A stretch of DNA of 64,000 nucleotides from Clostridium homopropionicum DSM 5847 (lineage in GTDB: Bacteria > Bacillota > Clostridia > Clostridiales > Clostridiaceae). The translations under genes and the position numbers were made by a program. Shown piece after piece: positions 26,758 to 35,568 of the stretch (positions are counted from its first letter, which is position 1; every line of letters starts with the position of its first letter). The stretch spans positions 205,198 to 269,197 of the forward strand of contig NZ_LHUR01000011.1 in the NCBI RefSeq assembly GCF_001263795.1, in the 5' to 3' direction. The notes under the pieces are model-generated. The model had not been told where the DNA came from and searched no databases. It was given only the letters and a program-made list of their open reading frames with translations.

Positions 26758-26796
26758 TTGGCATACATTCTCCAAATAAGGAAACACGTATGCCAA
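26758..26796 (-). terminator. Hairpin downstream of the nucleotidyltransferase gene
   Basis: TTGGCATAC (26758-26766) pairs with GTATGCCAA (26788-26796). On the minus strand the stem is followed by ATTTATTTT. It lies 8 bases past the nucleotidyltransferase stop and before the MocR-type gene. Confidence 0.55.
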
Positions 26797-26803
26797 GCTG
26801 TTT

Positions 26804-27703
26804 TTATATGAAATATACCTTTTCTTTAAATAACATATTTCTACAGTCATCCCTATATTCTCTACTTTCCTTTTTGATAACCTTTTTTTGCAGCAGTTTA
26901 TTTAAGATGATTTCAAAATCTATCTTATAGTTCTTAAAAAAGTCATCATTTTTTACATCTTCAGAGCTTAAAAAACAATCCTTTTTTTTCATAAACTCTA
27001 ATAGAAGGGTAGTGTACTTTTTTAAATTTCTCTCTATATTATTATCAAAAAAATTTATCAATTCCTGAATTTTATTTTTTACATCAGCTCTATCTCCATA
27101 GAACAAGTTATGGACGGTTTCCTTTAAATCGTCATCTAAATTTAAAGCCATGGTCATAACATCCTTGCTAATCATATAGCCTGATGAATTAATATATAGT
27201 TTAGAATAATCTTCTATACATTTAACAATGGCACCATAAGCCATATAAATTCCACTATTATCAATGTACTTTTTACATACACTTATACTTTTAAGTAAAT
27301 CTCCTAAGTAGACCATATTCCACTTTTCTCTATCAATATCAGGATAATATCTACCCATATCGTATTTACTTGTTATTTCCTCATCTTTTGAAAAAACCAA
27401 CCTTGAAGAAACAAATATTCTATGAATAAATCCTCCAACTAGTTCTTCCTTATGTAAACTTAATAATTTTTCTTTGCTCATAAGCTTAATATGTACAGGA
27501 ATACCTTCCTCTTCGGTGTAAATATTTATAATTTTGTCTATCTTGTCCTTAGAAATTACAAATAAATCAATATCTGATTCTTCCCAAAGATCTCCCGTTA
27601 CTATGCTTCCAAAAACCATTACGGCTAAAATTGACTCATTTGCCTTTAATCTATCTACCAATAAATTAAAAGCCCTTTGATATTCTTGAATTGTATTTAT
27701 CAT
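26804..27703 (-). CDS. Nucleotidyltransferase-domain protein
   Basis: This 299-residue protein has a minimal polymerase-beta-like nucleotidyltransferase motif, GSIVTGDLWEESDIDLFVIS (GS at 32-33, catalytic D44 and D46). A mostly helical part resembling the C-terminal domains of aminoglycoside nucleotidyltransferase-like proteins follows (about 130-299). The transferred nucleotide and target are unknown. ATG 27703 follows GGTGG by about eight bases; three consecutive GTG codons from 27718 overlap that site. No HEPN partner gene is adjacent, so a MNT/HEPN toxin pair is not supported. Confidence 0.7.
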   Translation of the reverse strand: MINTIQEYQRAFNLLVDRLKANESILAVMVFGSIVTGDLWEESDIDLFVISKDKIDKIINIYTEEEGIPVHIKLMSKEKLLSLHKEELVGGFIHRIFVSSRLVFSKDEEITSKYDMGRYYPDIDREKWNMVYLGDLLKSISVCKKYIDNSGIYMAYGAIVKCIEDYSKLYINSSGYMISKDVMTMALNLDDDLKETVHNLFYGDRADVKNKIQELINFFDNNIERNLKKYTTLLLEFMKKKDCFLSSEDVKNDDFFKNYKIDFEIILNKLLQKKVIKKESREYRDDCRNMLFKEKVYFI

Positions 27704-27772
27704 ATTAAGCACCACCACCCATTTATTTTATTATAATCATATTAATATTCAAATACAACTTATATAACTCTT

Positions 27773-27994
27773 CTAAATAATAATTTTTCTGATTTTCACA
27801 TCTTCCATGTATTCGCACTTAGTGCATCTGAATAAATGTATACAATATTCATCATAATCCTTTATTGGATCATCAGCACTGTAATCATCATAATATTCTT
27901 GTTTTCTGCCTTTTTCAACCATAAGGCTGCCACATTTAATACAATTAAATTTAATCTCATTTATCTTGTTGCAAATTGGACAAATATTATCCAT
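27773..27994 (-). CDS. Small zinc-ribbon-like protein
   Basis: The 73-residue protein has three CxxC knuckles: CPIC (5-8), CIKC (18-21) and CTKC (57-60). The first two can form one zinc site. The middle is rich in Asp/Tyr (YYDDYSADDPIKDYDEY). AGGGGAT precedes the ATG. It stands alone between hflX and the nucleotidyltransferase gene, and no function can be assigned. Confidence 0.65.
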   Translation of the reverse strand: MDNICPICNKINEIKFNCIKCGSLMVEKGRKQEYYDDYSADDPIKDYDEYCIHLFRCTKCEYMEDVKIRKIII

Positions 27995-28091
27995 AAAAAC
28001 ATCCCCTTCTATAGTTTAAGTTAACAATATTATTATCCTTTAATTCAAATAATAAACTTCTATAAAAGGGGATTCTAATTAAGTTAATTCA

Positions 28092-29888
28092 TTAATTTAT
28101 TTTCTGTAATAAATACTTTTCACATTTATTATAAACTTCATCCTCTACCATAGCTATAATATTTATTCCATCTTCCTTGTACTCCTCTTTTAGAACCTTA
28201 GAAGCCCTATGAAGCAAAGCTACAGCTGCCGTATCTGCATATGGGATTAAATATTCGCACTCTTTTAACCTATTAGGTAAATTACTAGCTATAGAATCTA
28301 ACAAACTATTGAGATTAATTCCTTCTTTAGCAGAAATCTCAATAAATTTAGAATTGCTGAATATATCCAGTATATTTTTGACCTTATCCACATCTGCCTT
28401 ATCTATTTTATTTAATAAAAGTATTGTAGGTTTATTTATAGCACCTAATTCAGTTAAAACCTCATTTACAGCTTGAATTTGTTCTATTGCTTTGTCTGAA
28501 GATACATCTATTACATGAAGAAGCAAATCTGAATTTATTACTTCTTCAAGAGTGGATTTAAAAGCTTCAACTAAATCATGTGGAAGTTTTCTTACGAAAC
28601 CAACTGTATCTGTTAGTGTAACTAATCTATTATCTGGCAGGTATATAGCCCTAGTAGTTACATCTAGAGTTGCAAAAAGCATATCTGCCTCAAAAACATT
28701 TTCTTTTTGAGTAATATCCCTTGGAGATGCAATTTCACAAAGTTTATTCCTCAAAGTTGATTTCCCAGCATTAGTATATCCCACAAGTGAAATTCTAGGA
28801 ATACTTTCTCTACTTCTTTTATCTCTTTGTATCTCTCTATTTTTTTTAATCTTTTCTAATTCACGGGTAAGATCATGAACCCTTTCTTTTATATGTCTCC
28901 TATCTATTTCAAGCTTTTTCTCTCCTGGTCCTCTAGTACCTATTCCCCCTCCAGTTCTCGATAATATTGCACCCATACCAGAAAGTCTTGGAAGTCTGTA
29001 TTTTAACTGAGCAAGCTCCACTTGTATTTTTGCTTCTTTGCTTTTAGCCCTTCTAGCAAAAATCTCCAATATTAGTGTTGTCCTATCTATTACTTTAGTA
29101 CCAGTATGCTCTTCAACGTTTCTGATTTGTGATGGAGAAAGTTCATCATCGAAAATAATTACGTTAGCATTTTTTGCCTGCCTAAGCATTGATAATTCTT
29201 CAACTTTTCCTTCTCCAATAAAAAATGTAGTATCAATTTTACTTCTCTTTTGAAGTATTTTTCCTACAGTACTAACGTTGCAAGCTTCTGCTAATTCCTC
29301 TAGTTCCACTAAACTTTCTTCATCTTCAATTCCTACCAAAATAGCTTTTTCACCATTATCCTCATATATTTTCTCTTCTTTAATATTCATTTCAATAGGA
29401 TTAATTATTTTTAAGATGTCTATTTGAAGGGCTTTTTCTAAACTTATAGGCTTTGTTACTTCTGCAACCAGCTTATTATCTTGCAAACCACAAAAACCTA
29501 AGGTAATTTCCTCACATTTTCCATCCTTCACTCCTATAGCTGCCATACAATCTAGCTTAAGCTTAATTAAAGCAGAAACGTCCAAAGCTGATAGCATTGA
29601 ATTTCCATTAGGATGAGTATGTATTATTCTAATCCCTGATAATTTTCTTTCTTTTATATCTATTATTGGCATTTCAACAGTAGTACTATCTCCTACTGCT
29701 ACATTTGTTACATTTCCTTTTCTATCAATAGCAATGCTAATCTCTTTATTAATATCCTGAGAAATTTCACAAATTGTATTGATTATTTCTTCGCTAGCTA
29801 GATTTTCCTTTTCAATTTTATAATCATATATATTTTCTAACCTGTTTAAAACACTTTTTCTAATACCTTCAATGACGCCTAGAACCAT
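28092..29888 (-). CDS. hflX: HflX ribosome-associated GTPase with N-terminal RadC/JAMM-like domain
   Basis: This 598-residue protein is far longer than usual HflX (about 360-430). Residues about 182-598 are canonical: glycine-rich SRTGGGIGTRGPGEKKLEIDRR, then G1 GYTNAGKST (370-378) and later G4 LLNKIDKAD. HflX splits or rescues stalled ribosomes in a GTP-dependent way. The first 180 residues hold a JAMM/MPN-type pattern: E49 in NKEISIAID, then HTHPNGNSMLSALD (H90, H92, S100, D103). This matches the HxHPx6SxxD spacing of RadC. Whether it has peptidase-like activity is unknown. It is a single-gene unit. Confidence 0.92.
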   Translation of the reverse strand: MVLGVIEGIRKSVLNRLENIYDYKIEKENLASEEIINTICEISQDINKEISIAIDRKGNVTNVAVGDSTTVEMPIIDIKERKLSGIRIIHTHPNGNSMLSALDVSALIKLKLDCMAAIGVKDGKCEEITLGFCGLQDNKLVAEVTKPISLEKALQIDILKIINPIEMNIKEEKIYEDNGEKAILVGIEDEESLVELEELAEACNVSTVGKILQKRSKIDTTFFIGEGKVEELSMLRQAKNANVIIFDDELSPSQIRNVEEHTGTKVIDRTTLILEIFARRAKSKEAKIQVELAQLKYRLPRLSGMGAILSRTGGGIGTRGPGEKKLEIDRRHIKERVHDLTRELEKIKKNREIQRDKRSRESIPRISLVGYTNAGKSTLRNKLCEIASPRDITQKENVFEADMLFATLDVTTRAIYLPDNRLVTLTDTVGFVRKLPHDLVEAFKSTLEEVINSDLLLHVIDVSSDKAIEQIQAVNEVLTELGAINKPTILLLNKIDKADVDKVKNILDIFSNSKFIEISAKEGINLNSLLDSIASNLPNRLKECEYLIPYADTAAVALLHRASKVLKEEYKEDGINIIAMVEDEVYNKCEKYLLQKIN

Positions 29889-29937
29889 CTATTTACCTCT
29901 TTCTTTATTATCTAAAATTTTTTGAAATATTATATTC

Positions 29938-29966
29938 TTGACAATTATTCTATAATTTTATACTAT
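29938..29966 (+). promoter_or_regulatory. Strong promoter before the hpt-like stub
   Basis: TTGACA (29938-29943), an exact 17-base spacer and TACTAT (29961-29966) are close to consensus. They lie 40 bases upstream of the ATG at 30007. Confidence 0.65.
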
Positions 29967-30006
29967 AAAGACGATATTGTAAATATCTTGAGTTTGGAGG
30001 ACTATA

Positions 30007-30072
30007 ATGGAAAATAAAAAGGTAAATATACTTATAGATGAAGAAAAAATCCAAAACAAAATTGCTGAATAA
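30007..30072 (+). pseudogene. hpt: 21-codon stub resembling the N-terminus of hypoxanthine phosphoribosyltransferase
   Basis: A TTTGGAGGA ribosome site precedes ATG 30007, which encodes MENKKVNILIDEEKIQNKIA plus E and then TAA. The segment NILIDEEKIQNKIAE resembles the start of HPRT enzymes (KVLISEEEIQKKVKEL in B. subtilis, from memory). The stop at codon 22 is followed 16 bases later by a terminator, so promoter, start and terminator remain while the enzyme body is missing. An internal deletion of hpt is the simplest reading; a genuine short peptide or leader is an alternative. Confidence 0.5.
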
Positions 30073-30088
30073 TGAAAAATAGACATTA

Positions 30089-30119
30089 ATTACTATGCAT
30101 CAGCATAGTAATTTTTATT
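30089..30119 (+). terminator. Intrinsic terminator after the hpt-like stub
   Basis: ATTACTATGC-ATCA-GCATAGTAAT is a perfect 10-bp stem with a 4-base loop. TTTTATTT follows. Confidence 0.8.
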
Positions 30120-30183
30120 TAGAAAGTATTTATGATATAATAATAACTATATTAACTCAAAGTGTATTTAAGGAGGAAAATCC

Positions 30184-32727
30184 ATGACTGAAAGTAAAAA
30201 AGCACAAGAAAATCAGTCTAAAAGAAAAGTAAAAAAGAAAAAAAGAAAAAAAGTTGTTAAAATAGTACTTTTATCGCTATTAATATTAATTTCATTTATA
30301 GGTGTAGCTATTGGAGGGTTAACCTTTGCAATAGTAAAAACAGCGCCAGAATTAGATATTAACACAATTATCGCATCTGATGAGGCTTCAAAAATATATG
30401 ATGATAAAGGTAATTATATTGATAGTATCATTACAGAAAAGAAAAGAGTAATTATAAAATATGAGGATATGCCTAAAAACTTGCTTGATGCCTTTGTAAG
30501 CATAGAAGATGAGCGTTTTTATAAGCATAAAGGAATTGATATTAAGAGAATTGCTGGTGCACTCTTTGCTGACTTAAAAAATTTTGTACAAGGTAATTCA
30601 GGGCTTCAGGGTGGATCAACCATTACTCAGCAGTTATTAAAAAATACCCTTTTTGAGACTCCAGGAAGAAACTTTGAAGAAAAGGTAAAAAGAAAAATAC
30701 AGGAGGCTTATTTAGCTCCCCAATTGGAAAAAAAGGTGGATAAAAATACTATACTTACTGCTTATTTAAATACAGCTTTTTTAGGTGGTAGAGCTATAGG
30801 GGTTGAAGCAGCTGCTCAGCAATATTTTGGAGTTAGCGCTAATAAATTAACTTTGACTCAATGTGCCTTTATTGCTGGGGTAACACAAAGTCCTTCAATT
30901 TATTATCCTTACTCTAAGACTTCTAAAAAAAATCCTGATAAGTATATTAATAGAACAAAAACTGTTTTGTATAAGATGAAGCAACAAAATTATATTTCTG
31001 AAGATGAATACAGTAAAGCTCTTGCTGATTTGAATACTGATAAAGCAAAGGTTACTACGGATAGCTCTGTCCAAACTCTTGGGAAATCTATAATCCTTAA
31101 GCCTTCTTCTAATAATGATAAGTATAATTTTGAATGGTTCTCAAGGCCAGTCGTAAATGAAGTAAAAAAAGATTTAAAAGCTAAATACAATTATAGTGAT
31201 GATGAAATTGACAATCTGCTTGTAAATGGTTCATTAAAGATATACTCAACTATGAATAAAGATTTACAAATTGCTTCTCAAAATATTCTAAACCAAGATG
31301 AAAAATTGAATAGACTTACCAGAAAAGATGAAGAAAATACTATACAGCCTCAAGCTTCAGCTGTTTTAGTAGATTATCATACTGGCGAAGTAAAAGTTAT
31401 TGTAGGTGGTAGAGGCGATCAACCAGCATCATCTTTTAATAGGGCTACTGGTGCTAAAGTTCCTCCAGGTTCAAGTATAAAACCCCTAACAGTTTATAGT
31501 CCTGCTGTAGATATGAAATTAGCAACTGCTGCTACAGTATTGGAAAATTCACCATTACCTGATGCTATGGCACAAAAATACTCATCTGCTGGTACCCCTT
31601 GGCAGCCTCAGAATGATGACAAAAGTTATTCTGGTTATTTAAATATGAGAGATGCCATTAAAGATTCAGTAAACGTATATGCTGTAAAATTAGAAGATAT
31701 GGTTGGTCTTGAAACTGGCATACGTTATGGTGAAAAATTTGGTATTACTTTTGATAATGCGGATAAACACAGTATGGCAGCCTTAGCTTTAGGTCAGCTT
31801 ACTTATGGTACCAATACTTTTACTATGGCAAATGCTTATGGAGTATTTGGAAATAATGGACTATATACTACTCCAAGATTATATTCAAAGGTAGTAGATA
31901 AAACTGGCAAAGCTATTTTAGAAACTAAAATAGAAACTAAGCAAGTTATCTCTCCTCAAGCTGCTTATATTATGTATGATTTATTGCGTGAACCTGTTAG
32001 GGGTGGTACTGCATACAAAATAAACAGCAGTTACAGCAGTGGTACACCAATAGTTGGTAAAACCGGTTCTTCTACAAATTTCAAAAATCTTTGGTTTTGT
32101 GGATTAACCCCATATTATTCAGGAGCTGTTTGGGTTGAAAACAAATATAATCAAGGAATATATAGTAGCGATGCTGCTTATCTATTAGGAAAAATTATGA
32201 ATGAAGCTGTTAAAGACTTACCTGCAAAGGATATTTCTGCTCCTTCTGGTATAACTACTGCTGCAGTAGACAGAGTATCTGGACTTCTTCCATCTCCCCT
32301 TTCATATAGGGATCCAAGAGGAAGTCAAGTTTATACCGAATACTTTATTAAGGATACTGTTCCAACTACCGTTGATAATATACATGTAGAAGCAAAAATA
32401 AACAAACTTAATGGTAAATTAGCTTCAAAATTTACCCCAAGTTTTTTAACCGAAAGCAAAGTATATATTAGAAGAGATTATGTACCTACTGTAAGTTTAG
32501 GAGATCAGGCTTATGTCTTACCTAAAGAACTTGACCCTACTACGGTATCTTCTGAAAATAATACAGACAACAATACTAATAACCCTGATAATACTGATCT
32601 TCCGGATTCAAACATAGATATTGACGATAATTTAGATGAAACTCAAAATACAGATACTAATTCAAATACTAATACGGAGACTAATACCAATTCTAATACC
32701 AGTCATAAAACTACTAAAAACAACTAA
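30184..32727 (+). CDS. Class A penicillin-binding protein
   Basis: This 847-residue bifunctional peptidoglycan synthase has a very basic cytoplasmic head (residues 13-26), one membrane anchor (about 24-51), a GT51 glycosyltransferase domain with EDERFYKHKG (catalytic E108) and GGSTITQQLLKN, and a transpeptidase domain. The active-site serine is S430 of SSIK, followed by SVN (495-497) and KTG (626-628). The last 50 or so residues are an Asn/Thr/Asp-rich low-complexity tail (NTDNNTNNPDNTD), probably a flexible wall spacer. AAGGAGG precedes the ATG. It is transcribed alone on the plus strand. Confidence 0.95.
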   Translation: MTESKKAQENQSKRKVKKKKRKKVVKIVLLSLLILISFIGVAIGGLTFAIVKTAPELDINTIIASDEASKIYDDKGNYIDSIITEKKRVIIKYEDMPKNLLDAFVSIEDERFYKHKGIDIKRIAGALFADLKNFVQGNSGLQGGSTITQQLLKNTLFETPGRNFEEKVKRKIQEAYLAPQLEKKVDKNTILTAYLNTAFLGGRAIGVEAAAQQYFGVSANKLTLTQCAFIAGVTQSPSIYYPYSKTSKKNPDKYINRTKTVLYKMKQQNYISEDEYSKALADLNTDKAKVTTDSSVQTLGKSIILKPSSNNDKYNFEWFSRPVVNEVKKDLKAKYNYSDDEIDNLLVNGSLKIYSTMNKDLQIASQNILNQDEKLNRLTRKDEENTIQPQASAVLVDYHTGEVKVIVGGRGDQPASSFNRATGAKVPPGSSIKPLTVYSPAVDMKLATAATVLENSPLPDAMAQKYSSAGTPWQPQNDDKSYSGYLNMRDAIKDSVNVYAVKLEDMVGLETGIRYGEKFGITFDNADKHSMAALALGQLTYGTNTFTMANAYGVFGNNGLYTTPRLYSKVVDKTGKAILETKIETKQVISPQAAYIMYDLLREPVRGGTAYKINSSYSSGTPIVGKTGSSTNFKNLWFCGLTPYYSGAVWVENKYNQGIYSSDAAYLLGKIMNEAVKDLPAKDISAPSGITTAAVDRVSGLLPSPLSYRDPRGSQVYTEYFIKDTVPTTVDNIHVEAKINKLNGKLASKFTPSFLTESKVYIRRDYVPTVSLGDQAYVLPKELDPTTVSSENNTDNNTNNPDNTDLPDSNIDIDDNLDETQNTDTNSNTNTETNTNSNTSHKTTKNN

Positions 32728-32765
32728 AATTGTACACACATTGCAGATATTTAACTAAAATCAAA

Positions 32766-32800
32766 ATAAAGGAAGCTGTTCTTCCTTTATTTTTTTGTTT
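32766..32800. terminator. Terminator between PBP and spoVAE
   Basis: AAAGGAAG-CTGTT-CTTCCTTT is a perfect 8-bp stem followed by ATTTTTTTG on the plus strand. The stem also overlaps the spoVAE stop codon, so it can serve both converging genes. Confidence 0.85.
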
Positions 32801-33146
32801 TAGGCGAAAACATTATTGAAGCTATATATCCAAATATTATTGCAGCACTTATTCCAGCGGCAGTACCCTTTATACCTCCTGTAAAAGCACCTAAAAATCC
32901 ATTCTGATCTACTTCTTTAATCACAGCTTTCGCCAAAGCATACCCAAATCCTGGTAAAGGAACGCTAGCACCTGCTTTACCGTATTTTATTAATACATCG
33001 TATATATTTAATGCCCCAAGTATTACTCCTGCAGTCACAAAGACAACAAGTATTCTTGCTGGGGTCATTTTAGTTTTATCCATTAATATTTGTGCTATAA
33101 CACATATTATTCCGCCTATTATAAATGCTGAAATGTAATCTCCCAT
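32787..33146 (-). CDS. spoVAE: Stage V sporulation protein AE
   Basis: This 119-residue membrane protein has three to four helices and the SpoVAE segment YGKAGASVPLPGFGYALAKAV, with GGIKGTAAGISAAIIFGY. The SpoVA proteins form the inner-membrane channel complex that moves dipicolinic acid into the forespore and out during germination. ATG 33146 follows GGAGGTAAATAGT, which itself spans the spoVAD stop. An upstream in-frame ATG at 33179 lies inside spoVAD. It is the last gene of a minimal spoVAC-AD-AE operon, the usual clostridial form. Confidence 0.93.
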   Translation of the reverse strand: MGDYISAFIIGGIICVIAQILMDKTKMTPARILVVFVTAGVILGALNIYDVLIKYGKAGASVPLPGFGYALAKAVIKEVDQNGFLGAFTGGIKGTAAGISAAIIFGYIASIMFSPKTKK

Positions 33147-33147
33147 A

Positions 33148-34164
33148 CTATTTACCTCCAAATTCAATGGATACTGCATGTGCTATGCCAGGAATACTTT
33201 CTCCCTGAAGTGAAGTTGTAGGACTCATAAGGGCACCGGTGGATACAATCAATACCTTTTTAAACTTTCCGTTTAGTATATTTTTATAAATATAACCACA
33301 ACTTACTACTGCAGAGCATCCACATCCACTGCCTCCGCATTGAACTTTTTGCCTTTCTTTATCAAATATTTCATCCCCACAATCAATGTAATTAGAGGAA
33401 ATATCATATCCGTACTCCTTTAATAATTCCATTGTAATTTTTTTCCCAAGCTTTCCTAAGTCGCCACTAGCTATTAGGTCATAATCTTGAGGCTTTCTAC
33501 CAGTATCAATAAAATGTTGCTTTAAGGTATCTACAGCTGCTGGTGCCATAGCTGAACCCATATCATTAGTATCTGTTTGACCATAATCCTTAATTTTACC
33601 TACTGTAAAAAAAGTTGTATAGGGATGAGTTCCTTTATTACTAATAAGCATTGCTCCAGACCCAGTTACAGTCCATTGTGCAGTTGGGGTTCTTTGAGCT
33701 CCCATTTCTAGTGGATATCTAAATTGCCTTTCTGCGGAGGAAAAATGCGATGATGTGGCAGCAATTGCATAATCTGCATAATTTCCGTCAACTAACATAG
33801 ATGCTACTCCTAATGACTCAGACATTGTTGAACAAGCTCCGTAAAGCCCAAGAAATGGCATATCAATGTCTCTTGCTGCGAAGTTTGAAGCTGCAGTTTG
33901 ATTAAGTAAATCCCCAGCAACCAAGTAATTAATATCCTGCTCTTTTAAATTTGCCTTTTTCAAAGTTTCCTGTATTGCATTATACATAATACTGCTTTCT
34001 GCTTTTTCAAAGCTGTCTTTCCCATTTAAGTCATCCTGTAGTATTATATCAAAATAATTCTTAAGAGGTCCTTCCCCCTCCTTAGGACCAACAATACTTG
34101 TTGTAACCACTATTCTAGGTTTATTATCAAATCTTAAAGTTTGTCTCCCTACTCTTTTTGCCAT
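33148..34164 (-). CDS. spoVAD: Stage V sporulation protein AD
   Basis: This 338-residue soluble protein has a thiolase-like fold (SpoVAD), proposed to bind dipicolinic acid. Features include the motif GLYGACSTMSESLGVAS, the Cys/Gly-rich segment CGGSGCGCSAVVSCGYIY and MSPTTSLQGESIPGIAHAV near the C-terminus. It starts 10 bases after spoVAC and ends one base before spoVAE, so translation is probably coupled. It would be expressed in the forespore under sigma-G, although no clear sigma-G box was resolved upstream. Confidence 0.95.
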   Translation of the reverse strand: MAKRVGRQTLRFDNKPRIVVTTSIVGPKEGEGPLKNYFDIILQDDLNGKDSFEKAESSIMYNAIQETLKKANLKEQDINYLVAGDLLNQTAASNFAARDIDMPFLGLYGACSTMSESLGVASMLVDGNYADYAIAATSSHFSSAERQFRYPLEMGAQRTPTAQWTVTGSGAMLISNKGTHPYTTFFTVGKIKDYGQTDTNDMGSAMAPAAVDTLKQHFIDTGRKPQDYDLIASGDLGKLGKKITMELLKEYGYDISSNYIDCGDEIFDKERQKVQCGGSGCGCSAVVSCGYIYKNILNGKFKKVLIVSTGALMSPTTSLQGESIPGIAHAVSIEFGGK

Positions 34165-34174
34165 AAGACACCTC

Positions 34175-34624
34175 TTATCTTATAAAATAGTAAATAATTC
34201 CTACTATTATTGAAGAACCAATACCATAAACTAAAACTGGTCCAGCAATAGTAAACATTTTAGCTGCTACTCCTAATACATAGCCTTCTTTTTTAAATTC
34301 TATTGCAGGTGCCACAATTGAATTTGCAAATCCTGTAATAGGAACTACCGAGCCTGCTCCTGCAAAATCTCCAATTACATCATAAACTCCAATCCCAGTT
34401 AACAATGCACCTAAAAAAATCATTGTAATAGATACATAAGCGGAAGTTTCTTCAACAGAGAATCCTAAACTACTATAATAATTAACAAAAAATTGACCTA
34501 TAACACATATTAGTCCTCCAACAACGAAAGCCTTAATACAATCTGTTACTAGATTGGATTTAGGTGCTTCATTTTGAACTAAGCTTTGAAATTTCTTTTT
34601 AATTTGATTTTCTTTAACCTTCAT
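34175..34624 (-). CDS. spoVAC: Stage V sporulation protein AC
   Basis: This 149-residue integral membrane protein has a cytoplasmic head (about 1-30) and four hydrophobic segments, with the family segment DFAGAGSVVPITGFANSIVAPAIEFKKEG. In Bacillus SpoVAC behaves as a mechanosensitive channel for dipicolinic acid. ATG 34624 follows AGAAGGTG; an in-frame GTG at 34633 lies within that site. It is the first gene of the spoVAC-AD-AE operon, downstream of sigF behind a terminator. Confidence 0.94.
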   Translation of the reverse strand: MKVKENQIKKKFQSLVQNEAPKSNLVTDCIKAFVVGGLICVIGQFFVNYYSSLGFSVEETSAYVSITMIFLGALLTGIGVYDVIGDFAGAGSVVPITGFANSIVAPAIEFKKEGYVLGVAAKMFTIAGPVLVYGIGSSIIVGIIYYFIR

Positions 34625-34714
34625 AAAAATCACCTTCTTTTATATTTTCAATCCTTTGTTTGAAATATTAATGCTTTTCTAATACTTATTGTTCCTAATA
34701 ATAAAATTTTTAAA

Positions 34715-34745
34715 CAAAAAATAGGATACTGTATTTGTATCCTAT
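34715..34745 (-). terminator. Terminator of the spoIIA operon
   Basis: On the minus strand ATAGGATAC-AAATACA-GTATCCTAT is a perfect 9-bp stem followed by TTTTTTG. It overlaps the sigF stop codon (34742-34744). Confidence 0.85.
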
Positions 34746-35497
34746 CCACTTAATTTATCTTTCATTGCTTTTAATACTTTTTTTTCAATTCTTGATACTT
34801 GAACCTGACTGATTCCCAGCATCTGTGCTACCTTTACTTGTGTTATATCTTTAAAATACCTTAATATTATTATTTGTCTTGCCCTTGGGTCTAACTTATT
34901 TAAAGCTTCTTTTAAAGCTAGCTTATCCAGTAATTGCTTATCTTCTCCTTCACTTTTGCTTATTTTATCAATTAAAAATATTGGAGATCCATCATCTTGA
35001 TGAATAGTATCATATAGATATTTGGGTTCATTAATTGCTTCAGTAGAAAATAATATTTCTTCAGTGCTCATTCCAGAAAACTCTGATAATTCTTCTATTG
35101 TTGGTTCTCTATTTAACTTTCTAGTGAGTTTTTCTCTATCATAATGCAACTTTCTTCCCGCTTGTTTTACACTCCTACTTACTTTAATAAGTCCATCATC
35201 TCTTAAAAATCTTTTTATTTCACCCATTATCATAGGAACTGCATATGTAGAAAATTGTACATTATATTTTACGTCAAAGTTGTTTACAGCCTTAACTAAT
35301 CCCATACTACCTATCTGAAAAATATCATCATACTCATATCCTCTATTCAAAAACTTTTTACTGATAGATGATACAAGTGGAAGGTTTTTTTCTATCAGCT
35401 TATCCAGAGCATCTTTATCTCCTTGTTTAGCCCTTTCTATTAGTTCTAAATTGATTTCATATTTAAATTCACTGCTTTTAGTATTATCTTCACTCAT
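34742..35497 (-). CDS. sigF: Sporulation sigma factor F
   Basis: This 251-residue sigma-70-family factor is the first forespore-specific sigma. Region 2 has YDDIFQIGSMGLVKAVNNFD and FSTYAVPMIMGEIKRFLRDD. Region 3 has VKQAGRKLHYDREKLTRKLNREPTIEEL. Region 4 has ILRYFKDITQVKVAQMLGISQVQVSR. It is held inactive by SpoIIAB, encoded immediately upstream. The start lacks a strong ribosome site (GGTTTATATAAA), hinting at low or coupled translation. It is the third gene of spoIIAA-AB-sigF. Confidence 0.96.
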   Translation of the reverse strand: MSEDNTKSSEFKYEINLELIERAKQGDKDALDKLIEKNLPLVSSISKKFLNRGYEYDDIFQIGSMGLVKAVNNFDVKYNVQFSTYAVPMIMGEIKRFLRDDGLIKVSRSVKQAGRKLHYDREKLTRKLNREPTIEELSEFSGMSTEEILFSTEAINEPKYLYDTIHQDDGSPIFLIDKISKSEGEDKQLLDKLALKEALNKLDPRARQIIILRYFKDITQVKVAQMLGISQVQVSRIEKKVLKAMKDKLSG

Positions 35498-35568
35498 ATT
35501 TTATATAAACCAATAAAGAGGTTTTCCTCCCTTCATTAATAAAGTCAGTCATATTTTTGAAAAATCCT

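Noticed and set aside
26804..27994. MNT/HEPN-type toxin-antitoxin pair
   Set aside because: The nucleotidyltransferase is large and its small neighbour is a zinc-ribbon protein without the HEPN Rx4-6H motif.
34625..34714. Sigma-G promoter for spoVAC
   Set aside because: A CATTAATA -10-like sequence exists but no -35 partner at suitable spacing could be seen.
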